A DNA stretch of 64,000 nucleotides from Brevibacillus sp. DP1.3A (GCF_013284245.2 NZ_CP085876.1:6066001-6130000); one strand, 5' to 3'. Counted from the first letter of the stretch, positions 32,712-42,494 are shown. A program made the numbers and translations. The notes: generated by a model from the letters alone, not told the origin.

Positions 32712-33242
32712 CTAGCCGATAAATACAAACCCATACGCCATCGCTCCCAGAATGACAAAAGCGGGATGGACCTTCCATGTTTCAAGCAGAAGGTAGGATG
32801 CCACTGTCAAAATCCCTGTTTGCATCCAGCCGATTCCCTCGACTGCGCCCATCAGGAATTGATACGTCATCGTTCCAAGCAAAACAGTAACGACTGGCCG
32901 TACCGATTGGGTCATCGCTTTTACCTGTGGAGCACTGCGAAATAAATTAATAAAACCCATCAATAAGACCATCGCGATCGCTGTTGGAGCAACCGTTGCC
33001 AATAACGCGACTACTGCACCCGGTACACCCGCTACCTGATAGCCAATGTACCCAGCGAGCTTGGTCGCGATTGGGCTGGGCAGCGCATTTCCTACCGCCA
33101 GCACTTCTCCGAATTCCTGTACAGTCATCCACTGGTAATGGTCAACCACTTCATTTTGGATCAACGGGATGCTCGGTGGTCCTCCCCCGTACCCCAAAAT
33201 GTTGGAGATGAAAAAGGCCCAAAATAATTGCAGGTAAATCAT
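32712..33242 (-). CDS. chrA: Chromate transporter, second short subunit (ChrA half)
   Basis: The 176-residue protein holds one CHR domain with about six helices. Marks are FWAFFISNILGYGGGPPSIPLIQNE and LAVGNALPSPIATKLAGYIGYQVAG. Short CHR proteins work as pairs of oppositely oriented halves and move chromate or similar anions across the membrane. ATG 33242 overlaps the stop of the first half (ATGA) after AAGGAGGGAG. It is the last gene before the repeat element. Confidence 0.87.
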   Translation of the reverse strand: MIYLQLFWAFFISNILGYGGGPPSIPLIQNEVVDHYQWMTVQEFGEVLAVGNALPSPIATKLAGYIGYQVAGVPGAVVALLATVAPTAIAMVLLMGFINLFRSAPQVKAMTQSVRPVVTVLLGTMTYQFLMGAVEGIGWMQTGILTVASYLLLETWKVHPAFVILGAMAYGFVFIG

Positions 33243-33820
33243 GCTACTCCCTCCTTGCCATCCTTGTTCTTGCGCTTGCGGACAGACCAAGTAGAGTAGG
33301 CAAATGAAACCGCCAGCGCAATCCCTACTACGATGCCCGGATGCCAATCAAGGAAGAGCAACGCTACGAGTGAGAGGGCGAGGGAAAGGCTCACACCTGC
33401 TTTGCTGGACGCTCCCTTCCAGCCCTTTGAAAGAAATTCCCATGTAAGGACGCCTGTCATGACTGCGATTACGGGACCGATTGCCTGGATCATGCCGTAT
33501 ACACCCGGCGCATCCTTCCATTGATAAATGACTTGCAGCAAACCGATCATCACAAGCACGATTGGCATCACTACTGCGATGTTTGCCACCAATGCACCCT
33601 TCCAGCCTTTTACCCGATAGCCGATAAATGCGGCCAGCTTGGTCGCAATTGGTCCTGGAAGAGCGTTGCCGAGCGCCAGATTGTCGGAAAAGTCCTCATC
33701 TGTCACCCATTTGTACTTTTTCACGCATTCGGTGTAAAAGAGAGGAACCATCGTAGGTCCTCCCCCAAACCCGAAGATTCCGATACGGAAAAAGGCGAGA
33801 AATAATTGCCAGTAAATCAT
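33239..33820 (-). CDS. chrA: Chromate transporter, first short subunit (ChrA half)
   Basis: The 193-residue protein is the other CHR half: FRIGIFGFGGGPTMVPLFYTECV, LALGNALPGPIATKLAAFIGYRVKG and about six helices, ending with a Lys-rich tail. It is paralogous to the following gene. The pair lies directly below the peptide ABC transporter genes, 24 bases from the last ATPase, and may be co-transcribed with them. Substrate could be chromate, sulfate or another anion. Confidence 0.87.
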   Translation of the reverse strand: MIYWQLFLAFFRIGIFGFGGGPTMVPLFYTECVKKYKWVTDEDFSDNLALGNALPGPIATKLAAFIGYRVKGWKGALVANIAVVMPIVLVMIGLLQVIYQWKDAPGVYGMIQAIGPVIAVMTGVLTWEFLSKGWKGASSKAGVSLSLALSLVALLFLDWHPGIVVGIALAVSFAYSTWSVRKRKNKDGKEGVA

Positions 33821-33844
33821 AGCTGTACCTCCATCCTTGCCTAG

Positions 33845-34831
33845 CTAGCGGAAAAGTTCGCCCGATTGCACCAAATGACAGGAGACCAGTTGGCCCTTGC
33901 CGATGTCTGACAGACTGGGCACCTGCGTCTTGCAAGTCTCTGTCGCATATGGACAACGCGGATGAAAGGGGCAACCGCTCGGTGGATTTGCTGGACTCGG
34001 TAAATCGCCTGTCAACAAGATCCGTTCGCGCTTTTGCCGTGGTTTCGCTACTGGAACAGCCGAGAGCAGCGCCCGTGTATACGGATGACTCGGGTTCTCA
34101 AACAGCGTCCGCTTGTCAGCAATTTCTACGATCCGCCCCAAATACATCACCGCGATCCGATCGCACAAGTGCTTCACGACCGACAAATCATGCGAAATGA
34201 ACATCAGGGTCAGATTGAATTCTTTTTTCAAATCCTTCAACAAATTGAGTACCTGTGATTGAATCGATACGTCCAATGCAGATACGGGCTCGTCGGCAAT
34301 GATCAGCTTTGGTTTTACGACCAGTGCGCGGGCGATTCCGATCCGCTGCCTCTGTCCGCCGGAAAAATCGTGTGGATGGCGGTTCAGATGTTCTTTTCGC
34401 AAGCCAACGACCTGAATAATCTCTTCGATGACTTTTTCCCGCTCTGCCTTTGTCCCGATGTTGTGCACCATCAGCGATTCCATCAAAATCTGCTTGATCG
34501 TCATCCGTGGATTCAGCGAAGCATATGGGTCCTGAAAAATCATTTGCAGGTTTCGCCGCATGACGCGCATTTCTTCTTTGGGAAGCTTCGCTAAATCTTT
34601 GCCATCAAACCAGACTTCTCCTGCTGTCGGCTCCAAGAGGCGGAGAATCGTTCTGCCCGTCGTAGACTTGCCGCAGCCCGATTCCCCTACAATGCCAAGC
34701 GTTTCACCGGGATACACTGTCAGATCAATACCATCGACTGCTTTGACATGTCCCGTCGTCCGCTTCAAAAAGCCACCCTTGATGGGAAAATGCTGTTGCA
34801 GCCCTTTTACTTCTAAGAGAGGTGTCGTCAT
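33845..34831 (-). CDS. Peptide/nickel-type ABC transporter ATPase (DppF/OppF-like)
   Basis: The 328-residue ATPase has Walker A GESGCGKSTTG, Q-loop, signature FSGGQRQRIGIARAL, Walker B LIIADEPVSALDVS, H-loop FISHDL and the C-terminal Cys-containing oligopeptide-transporter domain (PPSGCPFHPRCPYATETC), which may bind an Fe-S cluster. It pairs with the next-upstream ATPase to energise import. ATG 34831 overlaps the previous stop (ATGA) after GGAGGGAG. Confidence 0.92.
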   Translation of the reverse strand: MTTPLLEVKGLQQHFPIKGGFLKRTTGHVKAVDGIDLTVYPGETLGIVGESGCGKSTTGRTILRLLEPTAGEVWFDGKDLAKLPKEEMRVMRRNLQMIFQDPYASLNPRMTIKQILMESLMVHNIGTKAEREKVIEEIIQVVGLRKEHLNRHPHDFSGGQRQRIGIARALVVKPKLIIADEPVSALDVSIQSQVLNLLKDLKKEFNLTLMFISHDLSVVKHLCDRIAVMYLGRIVEIADKRTLFENPSHPYTRALLSAVPVAKPRQKRERILLTGDLPSPANPPSGCPFHPRCPYATETCKTQVPSLSDIGKGQLVSCHLVQSGELFR

Positions 34832-35802
34832 GCCTGTTCTCCCTCCTTCGCGTACAGCCAGCAGCGACATTTTTGATTGTCCAGTTGCAAGAGTTCAGGG
34901 GGCTTTTCGTGACAAATCGAAATTGCTTGCGAACAGCGCGGGGCAAATCGGCAGCCCATTGGCATTTGATACGGCAGGGGAACCGCTCCCGGAATGGTTT
35001 CCAGGTATTCGCGCTCTTCGTCCAGCTCAGGAATCGAGTTCATCAGACCGATCGTATACGGATGCTTCGGACTGTCAAACAGCGTATCGACATCAGTCTC
35101 CTCTACGACTTGGCCGGCATACATGACGATAACGCGGTCGCACATCTCGGCTACTACACCCAAATCATGCGTAATCAGCATGATGGAGGTTCCGGTCTTT
35201 TCTTTTAAATCGCGCATCAAATCGAGAATTTGCGCTTGAATTGTCACATCCAGTGCCGTTGTCGGCTCGTCTGCAATTATTAGCTTCGGATCGCAGGACA
35301 TCGCCATCGCGATCATGACACGCTGGCGCATCCCTCCTGATAGCTGATGCGGAAACTCTCCGTAAATCTCTTCTGCACGAGGCATTCCGACTGCTTTTAG
35401 CATCGCAATCGCCCGTTCCTTTGCCTCTGCCTTCGTTACCTTGCGATGCAGCATGACTGCTTCCTCAATCTGTTTGCCTACGGTATGTAGCGGATTGAGA
35501 GATGTCATTGGCTCTTGAAAAATCATCGCGATTTCATTACCGCGAACACCTTGCATTTCTTTTTCCGACAGCGCAAGCACGTTCTTCCCATTGAAGCGAA
35601 TCGATCCTTCCGTGCTTCCGTTGGGCGGCAGCAAGCGCATGATCGACAGGCTGGTTACACTCTTCCCACAGCCCGATTCGCCCACCACGCCAAGCGTTTC
35701 ACCAGCACGGATAAAGAAGTCGACGCCGTCCACCACACTGACGACACCGCTGTCCGTGCGAAAACGGGTTCTCAGCTGTTCCACTTCCAAGATGGTCGTC
35801 AT
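34828..35802 (-). CDS. Peptide/nickel-type ABC transporter ATPase (DppD/OppD-like)
   Basis: The 324-residue ATPase shows Walker A GESGCGKSVTS, signature LSGGMRQRVMIAMAM, Walker B LIIADEPTTALDVT, and the C-terminal motif MGCRFAPRCSQAISIC. It is the partner of the next ATPase. ATG 35802 is chosen for AAGGAG upstream. It lies 35 bases below the DppC-like permease. Confidence 0.92.
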   Translation of the reverse strand: MTTILEVEQLRTRFRTDSGVVSVVDGVDFFIRAGETLGVVGESGCGKSVTSLSIMRLLPPNGSTEGSIRFNGKNVLALSEKEMQGVRGNEIAMIFQEPMTSLNPLHTVGKQIEEAVMLHRKVTKAEAKERAIAMLKAVGMPRAEEIYGEFPHQLSGGMRQRVMIAMAMSCDPKLIIADEPTTALDVTIQAQILDLMRDLKEKTGTSIMLITHDLGVVAEMCDRVIVMYAGQVVEETDVDTLFDSPKHPYTIGLMNSIPELDEEREYLETIPGAVPLPYQMPMGCRFAPRCSQAISICHEKPPELLQLDNQKCRCWLYAKEGEQA

Positions 35803-35837
35803 CTGCTCCACTCCTTTTCTCCCGTGTAGGGCATTCA

Positions 35838-36668
35838 TTATTTACGTGCGCGCGGGTCCAGAACTTGCTGTAGACCATCCCCCAACAAGTTGAAGCCCAG
35901 CACGACTAAGAAGATGGCAATCCCCGGATAAAATGTCGCATAAGGCGCGACGGACATAAGTGTTTGTGCTTGGTTTAGCATGCTGCCCCAGGAGGGAGTC
36001 GGTGGCTGTACGCCCAATCCGAGATAGGACAAGGATGCTTCTGCGATAATCCCGGATGCCATCGCCAACGTCGCTTGAATCACAATCGGGTTCATCGCGT
36101 TCGGCAAAATGTGGCGGAAAATAATGCGTGCATCCTTTACTCCAACCGAACGTGCTGCTTGAATATACTCCATGTTCCGAAGCGTAAGAACTTGACCGCG
36201 TGTAATCCGTATAAAAGCAGGGGCAAAACCAATCCCAATCGCCAGCATGGCATTCCCGAAGCCTGAACCGAGCACCGCCGAAATCGCCAGAGCCAGAATC
36301 AAAAACGGAAAGGCCTGCATCGCATCGACGCTTCGCATGACGATCCACTCATCCCAAAAGCCGCGGTAGTAACCGGACAAGAGTCCAATCGGCACTCCAA
36401 TTAGCATCGCAATACCAACAGAGATCAGCGCTGCCTGAATGGAGATGCGCGCCCCGTAAACAACACGGGAGAAAATATCCCGACCGAGATCATCGGTCCC
36501 AAACAAATGCTCACCATCTGGCGACATCAAAATTTTGTTATAGTCTTGTGCATTGGGGTCGAAGGGTGCGATCAGCGGCGCGAAAATCGCCACCAAGATC
36601 AATCCGAGGATAATCACCGCTCCGATAACGCCCAAACCATTCCGGAGAAATTTGCCCACGGTTTTCAT
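35838..36668 (-). CDS. Peptide/nickel-type ABC transporter permease (DppC/OppC-like)
   Basis: The 276-residue protein has six membrane helices, an N-terminal OppC segment (GVIGAVIILGLILVAIFAPL, PFDPNAQDYN, HLFGTDDLGRDIFSRVVYG) and the EAA coupling loop EYIQAARSVGVKDARIIFRHILPN. It forms the channel with the DppB-like partner. ATG 36668 shares a base with the previous stop (TGATG). Confidence 0.92.
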   Translation of the reverse strand: MKTVGKFLRNGLGVIGAVIILGLILVAIFAPLIAPFDPNAQDYNKILMSPDGEHLFGTDDLGRDIFSRVVYGARISIQAALISVGIAMLIGVPIGLLSGYYRGFWDEWIVMRSVDAMQAFPFLILALAISAVLGSGFGNAMLAIGIGFAPAFIRITRGQVLTLRNMEYIQAARSVGVKDARIIFRHILPNAMNPIVIQATLAMASGIIAEASLSYLGLGVQPPTPSWGSMLNQAQTLMSVAPYATFYPGIAIFLVVLGFNLLGDGLQQVLDPRARK

Positions 36669-37624
36669 CACTCACCTGCTCCTTTCCCAGCCTTGATGCG
36701 CGGATCAATGACAGCGTACAAAATGTCGACAATTAGGTTTACCAAGACAACGAGAACCGCAGAAACAAGAATGGCTCCTTGAACCGTTACGTAGTCACGT
36801 TTGAATACAGATTCCACAATCAGACGGCCAAAGCCAGGAATCGAAAAAATTGACTCGGTAATCACCAGACCACCCAGCAAGCCTGCGATCATCAAACCCG
36901 AGGTCGTTACCACTGGAACCATCGCATTTCTCAGCGCATGCCCCAGAATCGTGCGAGCCTCATTCAATCCCTTCGCTTTCGCTGTCCGAATAAAGTCCAT
37001 GCTCACGACATCGAGCAAAGAAGAACGCAGCATTCGCATCAATACGGCAGATTCCCGCAAGCCCGTTGCCAAACAGGGCAGAATCATAGCCATCAGGTTT
37101 TGTGTAGGATTCTCGGAAAACGGTACATAACCGGATGAAGGCAGCCATTGGTTTTCCACGGCAAAGAAAATAATCATCATCATCGCCAGCCAGAAGCTGG
37201 GGATACTCATACCGCCAAGCGCAGTAAAGGTACTTGTATAGTCAATCCAGGTCCCGCGTCGCACTGCCGCGAGAATTCCCGCTGGAAACGCAATCAGAAT
37301 CGCTACCAAGAACGTTCCGATCGTCAATTCCACGGTAGCCGGGAGTCTTTGCATAATTAAGTCTGCGACCGGCACACGGTCCGTAATCGATATTCCCAAA
37401 TCACCCGTTACCACTTTTCCTAGCCAGGAAAAATACTGCACCACGATCGGCTGATCCAATCCCAGCTCGGTTCGCAGTGCCGCATAGGCTTCCGGTGTCG
37501 CTTCCTCTCCTAAAATGACCCGGGCAGGATCGCCCGGGATCATATGAATCAAAGAGAATGTCATAATCGACACCAGCAGGAGAATCGGGATTGTCAGCAC
37601 TAGACGCCTGACTATGAACATCAT
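36668..37624 (-). CDS. Peptide/nickel-type ABC transporter permease (DppB/OppB-like)
   Basis: The 318-residue protein begins with the OppB leader (RRLVLTIPILLLVSIMTFSLIHMIPGDPA) and carries six helices with the EAA loop DFIRTAKAKGLNEARTILGHALRN. It pairs with the DppC-like permease. It is 41 bases below the substrate-binding protein gene. Confidence 0.92.
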   Translation of the reverse strand: MMFIVRRLVLTIPILLLVSIMTFSLIHMIPGDPARVILGEEATPEAYAALRTELGLDQPIVVQYFSWLGKVVTGDLGISITDRVPVADLIMQRLPATVELTIGTFLVAILIAFPAGILAAVRRGTWIDYTSTFTALGGMSIPSFWLAMMMIIFFAVENQWLPSSGYVPFSENPTQNLMAMILPCLATGLRESAVLMRMLRSSLLDVVSMDFIRTAKAKGLNEARTILGHALRNAMVPVVTTSGLMIAGLLGGLVITESIFSIPGFGRLIVESVFKRDYVTVQGAILVSAVLVVLVNLIVDILYAVIDPRIKAGKGAGE

Positions 37625-37665
37625 GACAATTCCTCCTTGCTCTTGCTGTTATAGTGTTGCGCTAC

Positions 37666-39228
37666 CTATTGCTTGTCCAAATTGGCTGTACGGATCAAAC
37701 CGTCTGGGACATACGTAAATCCAGTTACTTTCTTGTTCATGCCGAGCAGTACATATTGGTGGTACATATAGGCATAGCCCGCTTCTTCTTGCAGCAATGT
37801 GGCAGCTTCGCCATACAGCGCCTTACGTTTTGCTTCGTCCAGCTCACCACGTGCTTTGATGACCAGTTCATCCAGCTTCGGAATGGAAATGCGGCCATCG
37901 TTGTTCGATGTATCTGTTACGACGAAATCATGGAAGTTTTGATCAGGGTCCTGACGTCCAGACCAGCCTAATTGCATCGCTTCAAATTCGCCTTTATCGC
38001 CTGTTTCGATCAATTGTCCATATTCCAATTTTTCCAATGTCACGTTGATGTTTTGTTGCTTCAGCATGTTTTGCAGTACCGCACCCAGTTGTTCATTCTC
38101 TGGAGAAGTAGAGATGTACAGCTTGAAGTTAAATCCGTTTGGTTGACCGCCCTTCGCGAGCAAATCCTTGATTTCCGCTGCATCCGGCGGCTTCGGTGTG
38201 TTCAGTGCTTCATTGTAAGCCAGACTACCTTTTGTAAATGCTGTCCGAGCCGGTGCCGCATAGCCGTTAAACAGTACTTTTACCAGGGCATCACGGTCAA
38301 TGGCACGATCCACAGCCTGACGGAGATACTTGTTGTCAAACGGCGGGCGAGAGTTGTTCAAGTAAAGACCTTGGTAACCCATGCCGGATTCCGCAACCAA
38401 TTGCAGGTTCGCATCGCCCTTGATGGCAGGAATTTCTTTTACAGGTGTATCATCGATGATATCCAGCATGCCGGAGCGCAGGTTTTGTACCTTCGCAGTT
38501 CCGTTCGTGAATACTTTGTAGTTCACTTCATCGATCTTCACTTGACCATTCCAGTAGTTTTCATTTTTCTTCAGCGTCACGTGGTCGCCTTTTACTTGCT
38601 CTACAAATACGTATGGACCTGTACCAACCGGATGATTGAGGTATTGATCGCCATGTTCCTTCACTGCTTTTGGCGATACCATAATGCCCGAACGGTCAGT
38701 CAATACGGACAAGAATGGAGCGAAAGGCTCTTTCATCTGGATTTTTACGGTCTGCTTGTCCACTACAGCAACGGAATCTACGAATTTCAATTCGCCTTTC
38801 CGGCGGGACTTCTCATCGTTCATGTTGCGCGCGAAGTTGAATTTCACTGCCTCAGCATCAAACTCGGTGCCATCGTGGAATTTCACGCCCTGCTTCAGCT
38901 TCAATGTATAGGTCTTGCCGTCTGGCGTTACTTCATACGATTCCGCCAGCATTGGCACTATTTTTCCTTCTGAATCGATATCAAACAGCTTGTCATAGAG
39001 GCTCGCGTATACATGACGGTCGTATAGCGAAGTCGAGGTGTTTGGGTCCATTGACGGCGGGTCTGCCTTTAACCCAATATTCAGTACTTTTTTGCCAGAG
39101 GCTGGCGCTGTTGTTGTGGATTTTCCGTTTTCTGTAGTCGCACTGTTTCCTCCTCCACAGCCTGTAACCAATAAAACTGTCCCCAGAACAGCACTGAGCA
39201 TTGCTTTGCTCACTTTGGTCGAAAACAT
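37666..39228 (-). CDS. Peptide-type ABC substrate-binding lipoprotein (SBP family 5)
   Basis: The 520-residue protein has a lipoprotein signal ending VLLVTGC and an SBP_bac_5 fold: LNIGLKADPPSMDPNTSTS, the family block MLAESYEVTPDGKTYTLKLKQGVKFHDGTEFDAEAVKFN, and YNGYAAP-like later parts. It delivers oligopeptides, glutathione or similar ligands to the permease downstream. ATG 39228 follows AAAGGGG and starts the signal peptide; the longer frame upstream is not supported. A cytoplasmic gamma-glutamyltransferase in the same cluster hints at gamma-glutamyl peptides as cargo (inference). Confidence 0.9.
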   Translation of the reverse strand: MFSTKVSKAMLSAVLGTVLLVTGCGGGNSATTENGKSTTTAPASGKKVLNIGLKADPPSMDPNTSTSLYDRHVYASLYDKLFDIDSEGKIVPMLAESYEVTPDGKTYTLKLKQGVKFHDGTEFDAEAVKFNFARNMNDEKSRRKGELKFVDSVAVVDKQTVKIQMKEPFAPFLSVLTDRSGIMVSPKAVKEHGDQYLNHPVGTGPYVFVEQVKGDHVTLKKNENYWNGQVKIDEVNYKVFTNGTAKVQNLRSGMLDIIDDTPVKEIPAIKGDANLQLVAESGMGYQGLYLNNSRPPFDNKYLRQAVDRAIDRDALVKVLFNGYAAPARTAFTKGSLAYNEALNTPKPPDAAEIKDLLAKGGQPNGFNFKLYISTSPENEQLGAVLQNMLKQQNINVTLEKLEYGQLIETGDKGEFEAMQLGWSGRQDPDQNFHDFVVTDTSNNDGRISIPKLDELVIKARGELDEAKRKALYGEAATLLQEEAGYAYMYHQYVLLGMNKKVTGFTYVPDGLIRTANLDKQ

Positions 39229-39347
39229 AGGATGACCCCTTTTCTCTCGTTTTTTCTCTAGTCTCTTCTCAGAATCGTTCGGCATTCATTTCATAATCCC
39301 AACGGATTTTCGCCCGATGGCATTCCCCCTTCCAAGGTCACTCGTGC

Positions 39348-39824
39348 CTAACGGATAAAGTTATACTTGGACTTCAGTATTTTCAATTCGTTAATGACAT
39401 TCGTTTTGGAGATGCCAGGAATCTTGTGCAGCTTTTTGATCAAAAATTGCGATAATTCTTCATTACTTGTTACGAGCACCTGTGTGAAAAGCTGATATTC
39501 ACCAGAAGTGAGTACGATGAGTCTGATTTCTACGGTGTCCGTTAACGCAGCAACCACATCGTCCAACTTTTCCGCATCCACAGCCACTTGAATCATCGCC
39601 TGTACGTGAAACCCTGCCTTGACTGGATTGACAATACCGACCAGACTCAGGGCACCTTCATCCTGCAATTGCTGGACGCGCATGCGGATCGTCTTTTCCG
39701 TGACCCCGAGGTCCTTCGCAATCTGGGTAAACGGCAAGCGCGCATTTGCTTGCAAGGCGCGAATGATCCCATAGTCGATGTCATCTAAATCAGGATAAAG
39801 TGATCTTCGAAAAGTTTCTTCCAT
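39348..39824 (-). CDS. Lrp/AsnC-family transcriptional regulator
   Basis: The 158-residue protein has an N-terminal helix-turn-helix (DIDYGIIRALQANARLPFTQIAKDLGVTEKTIRMRVQQLQ) and a C-terminal RAM ligand-binding domain (AMIQVAVDAEKLDDVVAAL, IRLIVLTSGEYQLFTQVLV). Such regulators respond to amino acids. It is 119 bases upstream of the substrate-binding protein gene in the same direction, so it probably regulates the peptide importer. Confidence 0.9.
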   Translation of the reverse strand: MEETFRRSLYPDLDDIDYGIIRALQANARLPFTQIAKDLGVTEKTIRMRVQQLQDEGALSLVGIVNPVKAGFHVQAMIQVAVDAEKLDDVVAALTDTVEIRLIVLTSGEYQLFTQVLVTSNEELSQFLIKKLHKIPGISKTNVINELKILKSKYNFIR

Positions 39825-40021
39825 ATAAACACACCTTTATTCGTCTTTTTTTAACAATATTCAACCTTATTACAGCCCGATTTTTAAAAATTTGGTCGAA
39901 TTTCATAATGATTGTTGTTACTATAATACGATTTTCGACATAGCGCAATACTTTTATCTGAAAATTTGATTTTGAAAGCATTTTCATTCTATTTTTCCTT
40001 TCCACCTATTCTTGCTATAAA

Positions 40022-40064
40022 TAAAACGAAAAAAAAGAGCCTACTCCGCTTGGGAGAGGCTCTC
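40022..40064 (-). terminator. Terminator of the guanine deaminase gene
   Basis: GAGAGCCTCTCCC and GGAGTAGGCTCTT pair imperfectly around AAGC, followed by a run of eight T on the minus strand. Confidence 0.85.
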
Positions 40065-40066
40065 TA

Positions 40067-40537
40067 TTAATATTCGATACGGTTCGGAGATTGAGACCAT
40101 GCTTCAAATGGACTCCGTCTATTCGCAAGATTGATTCTCTGAAAAGGAATGCTGCGCTCTTCATGAGGGAGAACAATCTGCTCATAAATAAACTGATCAT
40201 CAAAACCGACATGCGCAGCATCTTCTTTCGTGCATGCGTAATAGACATTGCGCGGTCTGGCCCAATAGATGGCTCCCAGACACATCGGACACGGCTCACA
40301 GCTCGTATACAGGTCACAATCATTTAATTGAAAGGTTTGGAGATGACGACATGCTTCCCGAATTGCTTGAATTTCGGCATGTGCCGTAGGGTCATTGCTC
40401 GTCGTCACTTCATTGCGTCCTCGCCCGATTACCTGTCCGTCCTTCACGACAAGGGCTCCAAACGGTCCGCCTGTTTTATCACGTACATTTTCAACCGCAA
40501 TCTGTACGGCTTGCCCCATCCATGTCTCTCGTTCCAT
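40067..40537 (-). CDS. guaD: Guanine deaminase
   Basis: The 156-residue enzyme is a cytidine-deaminase-fold zinc protein. HAEIQAIREA carries the zinc His and catalytic Glu, and SCEPCPMCLGAIYWAR the two zinc Cys. The segment GGPFGALVVKDG, the block TTSNDPTAHAE and the end SPFEAW match B. subtilis GuaD, separating it from tRNA deaminase TadA. It converts guanine to xanthine and ammonia for purine nitrogen salvage. ATG 40537 is preferred, with GAGGGGG about ten bases upstream. It stands alone, 71 bases below the Bce permease gene. Confidence 0.9.
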   Translation of the reverse strand: MERETWMGQAVQIAVENVRDKTGGPFGALVVKDGQVIGRGRNEVTTSNDPTAHAEIQAIREACRHLQTFQLNDCDLYTSCEPCPMCLGAIYWARPRNVYYACTKEDAAHVGFDDQFIYEQIVLPHEERSIPFQRINLANRRSPFEAWSQSPNRIEY

Positions 40538-40572
40538 CCGCTTGCCCCCTCGCATCCTTCTCCTTTTATCCT

Positions 40573-40594
40573 ATGTCCATGCGCATCTGGACAT
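40573..40594. other. Short hairpin below the Bce-type permease gene
   Basis: ATGTCCA and TGGACAT flank eight bases; no T run follows, so the Bce transcript may partly read through into guaD. Confidence 0.35.
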
Positions 40595-40607
40595 GCTGGA
40601 AAAGTCA

Positions 40608-42494
40608 CTAACGGTTCATTGATTGCTTTAAATGGAACAAATAACGGTTTCGAATGATCCAGAAATACACACCTTGAACAACGACGAAGCTACATAGGAC
40701 AATCGCGGTCGGTTTGACCACAGACGCGACAAGAATTAGCTTCAACAAGCTTTGAAGGGAAACGAACGCCACCATGCTGTGAATAATCGCTACCACAATC
40801 GGCACGAAGAACAACAGGGCAACCTGAGTCGTAACGATCCGCGTCAATTCCGTATCCGTGAGTCCAATCTTGGAAAGCGCTCCATAATGCCGCTTGTCGT
40901 ATTCCAGATCCGTGTACAAACGGAAATAGAGAAAGCTTGCTGCAGCTACAAAGAACAACACGCCCACAAACAACCCGATAAAGAGTCCCATGTTCGCCAT
41001 TTGTTTCATGGAGTGGTAGTATGGCGCACGAGCTGAAAACGAGTAATTATCTTCGACATGACTAATATCTTCCTGAAGCTTGAGACTAAGATCCTGCGTT
41101 TCCTTCCATCTTGGCACCTCGTACACAAAGCGCTCTTCTTCCTTCATTTTCGGAAGCTGGTCAAACACCTGATTCGGTACGACAACCAAGCGCTCAAATT
41201 CAATCCCTCTGATCAATGGAGTCATATTCGTATCTGTTTTGACTGCGAGCTGTGCCTTCCCCACTTGCAACGTTTTGCTCGCTACCGAATCACCAATCCA
41301 ATTGAGCAGTACGAAGGCCTCTTTATTCGTCATTTCGAGTACAGTCGAATTGGACACTACCGCCAGCCGGTTATAGTCAGACAGCTTGACTACTCCAACC
41401 CTTTCCTCCTGAACCAGTTCTGGCAAAACTCTCATAGCCACTTGATATTTTTCGAAGGAAAAGCCACTTTGCTGCAAGCTCGTTTCGATTAACGACAGAT
41501 GCTTCGCTCTCTCCGCATCGCTTTGTTTGGACTGGTATTCAAACGCAAATGGATGTGTTTTCATCACCGTAATCTGAATCGACCCAGCCAACGCTGCCAG
41601 CGTGCCAATCGCACAAAAAGCCACGGTAGAGACGATGCTGACCAAAAAGAACATCCGTGCATTATCCTTCATCCGATAGGCCAAATCAGAGAGCGTCAGG
41701 AGATTCGTACCTTTCCAATAAAAAACGCGACGCTTCTTCAGAAAATCGATGAAGATGACGCTCAGCTGAGTAAACAATAGGTACGTTCCGACAGTCGTCA
41801 GCGCAATGACCGGAAGCATCAGCACGAGCACATTCACGCCGTCAGCAGTGAGGGCTAAGGCATAGCTCATTCCCAACAAAGCTACTGCGACCAGAGACAG
41901 CACTACCGATGCCCTCGGCTCACGCTTAGGCCGACCGCTTCCTTGCAATAGATCCAACAGACTGCGGCTTCGCAGCACGAGGACGGTAAACAGCGAAATG
42001 GCTGCGTACAAGACGAGAAACGCCACCACTGTCAAACCGATCGCTTTCCACGGGAAGTAAAACCCGAGTGCTTTTACATCCAACAAAAATCCAGCGAATT
42101 GGAAAAATAGCTTGGCGAGAACCAGTCCGAGCCCAATCCCGATGGCAATCGAGACAATGCCAATCAGCATGTTTTCCATAAATATCAGCGTGTTCCGCTG
42201 TAACGGTGTCATGCCCTGGATAAAAAGGATTCCGAATTCCTTCTCCCTCTTTTTCAGGAAAGCACCGACACAGTAAAAGAGAAAAAAGAAGGAGAACAGA
42301 AAAATGACGTACTCAGCCGCCATCATCCCAGTGGCTACGGATTCATGAATCTCCTGTCCGATAATTTCCGGATGAAAAATGAACATCGCATAGACGAAAA
42401 AGATTAAGACAGAAAAAACGCTACTCATGAAAAACGCAGCGTACATCCGTTTATTTCGTACAACGTTATTACACGCGAATTGTCGAAAGGTCAT
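40608..42494 (-). CDS. BceB-type ABC permease for antimicrobial peptide resistance
   Basis: The 628-residue protein has ten membrane helices and a large external loop of about 200 residues between helices 7 and 8 (about 280-500). The start TFRQFACNNVVRNKRMYAAFF is typical of BceB/YtsD/YxdM permeases. These sense and displace bacitracin-like peptides or lantibiotics from lipid II cycle intermediates and pass the signal to a BceS kinase. ATG 42494 follows GGGAGGG; it overlaps the ATPase gene by 26 bases. Confidence 0.9.
   Translation of the reverse strand: MTFRQFACNNVVRNKRMYAAFFMSSVFSVLIFFVYAMFIFHPEIIGQEIHESVATGMMAAEYVIFLFSFFFLFYCVGAFLKKREKEFGILFIQGMTPLQRNTLIFMENMLIGIVSIAIGIGLGLVLAKLFFQFAGFLLDVKALGFYFPWKAIGLTVVAFLVLYAAISLFTVLVLRSRSLLDLLQGSGRPKREPRASVVLSLVAVALLGMSYALALTADGVNVLVLMLPVIALTTVGTYLLFTQLSVIFIDFLKKRRVFYWKGTNLLTLSDLAYRMKDNARMFFLVSIVSTVAFCAIGTLAALAGSIQITVMKTHPFAFEYQSKQSDAERAKHLSLIETSLQQSGFSFEKYQVAMRVLPELVQEERVGVVKLSDYNRLAVVSNSTVLEMTNKEAFVLLNWIGDSVASKTLQVGKAQLAVKTDTNMTPLIRGIEFERLVVVPNQVFDQLPKMKEEERFVYEVPRWKETQDLSLKLQEDISHVEDNYSFSARAPYYHSMKQMANMGLFIGLFVGVLFFVAAASFLYFRLYTDLEYDKRHYGALSKIGLTDTELTRIVTTQVALLFFVPIVVAIIHSMVAFVSLQSLLKLILVASVVKPTAIVLCSFVVVQGVYFWIIRNRYLFHLKQSMNR

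Noticed and set aside
37972..38973. 333-residue plus-strand frame
   Set aside because: Antisense to the substrate-binding protein, with no ribosome site and no domain.
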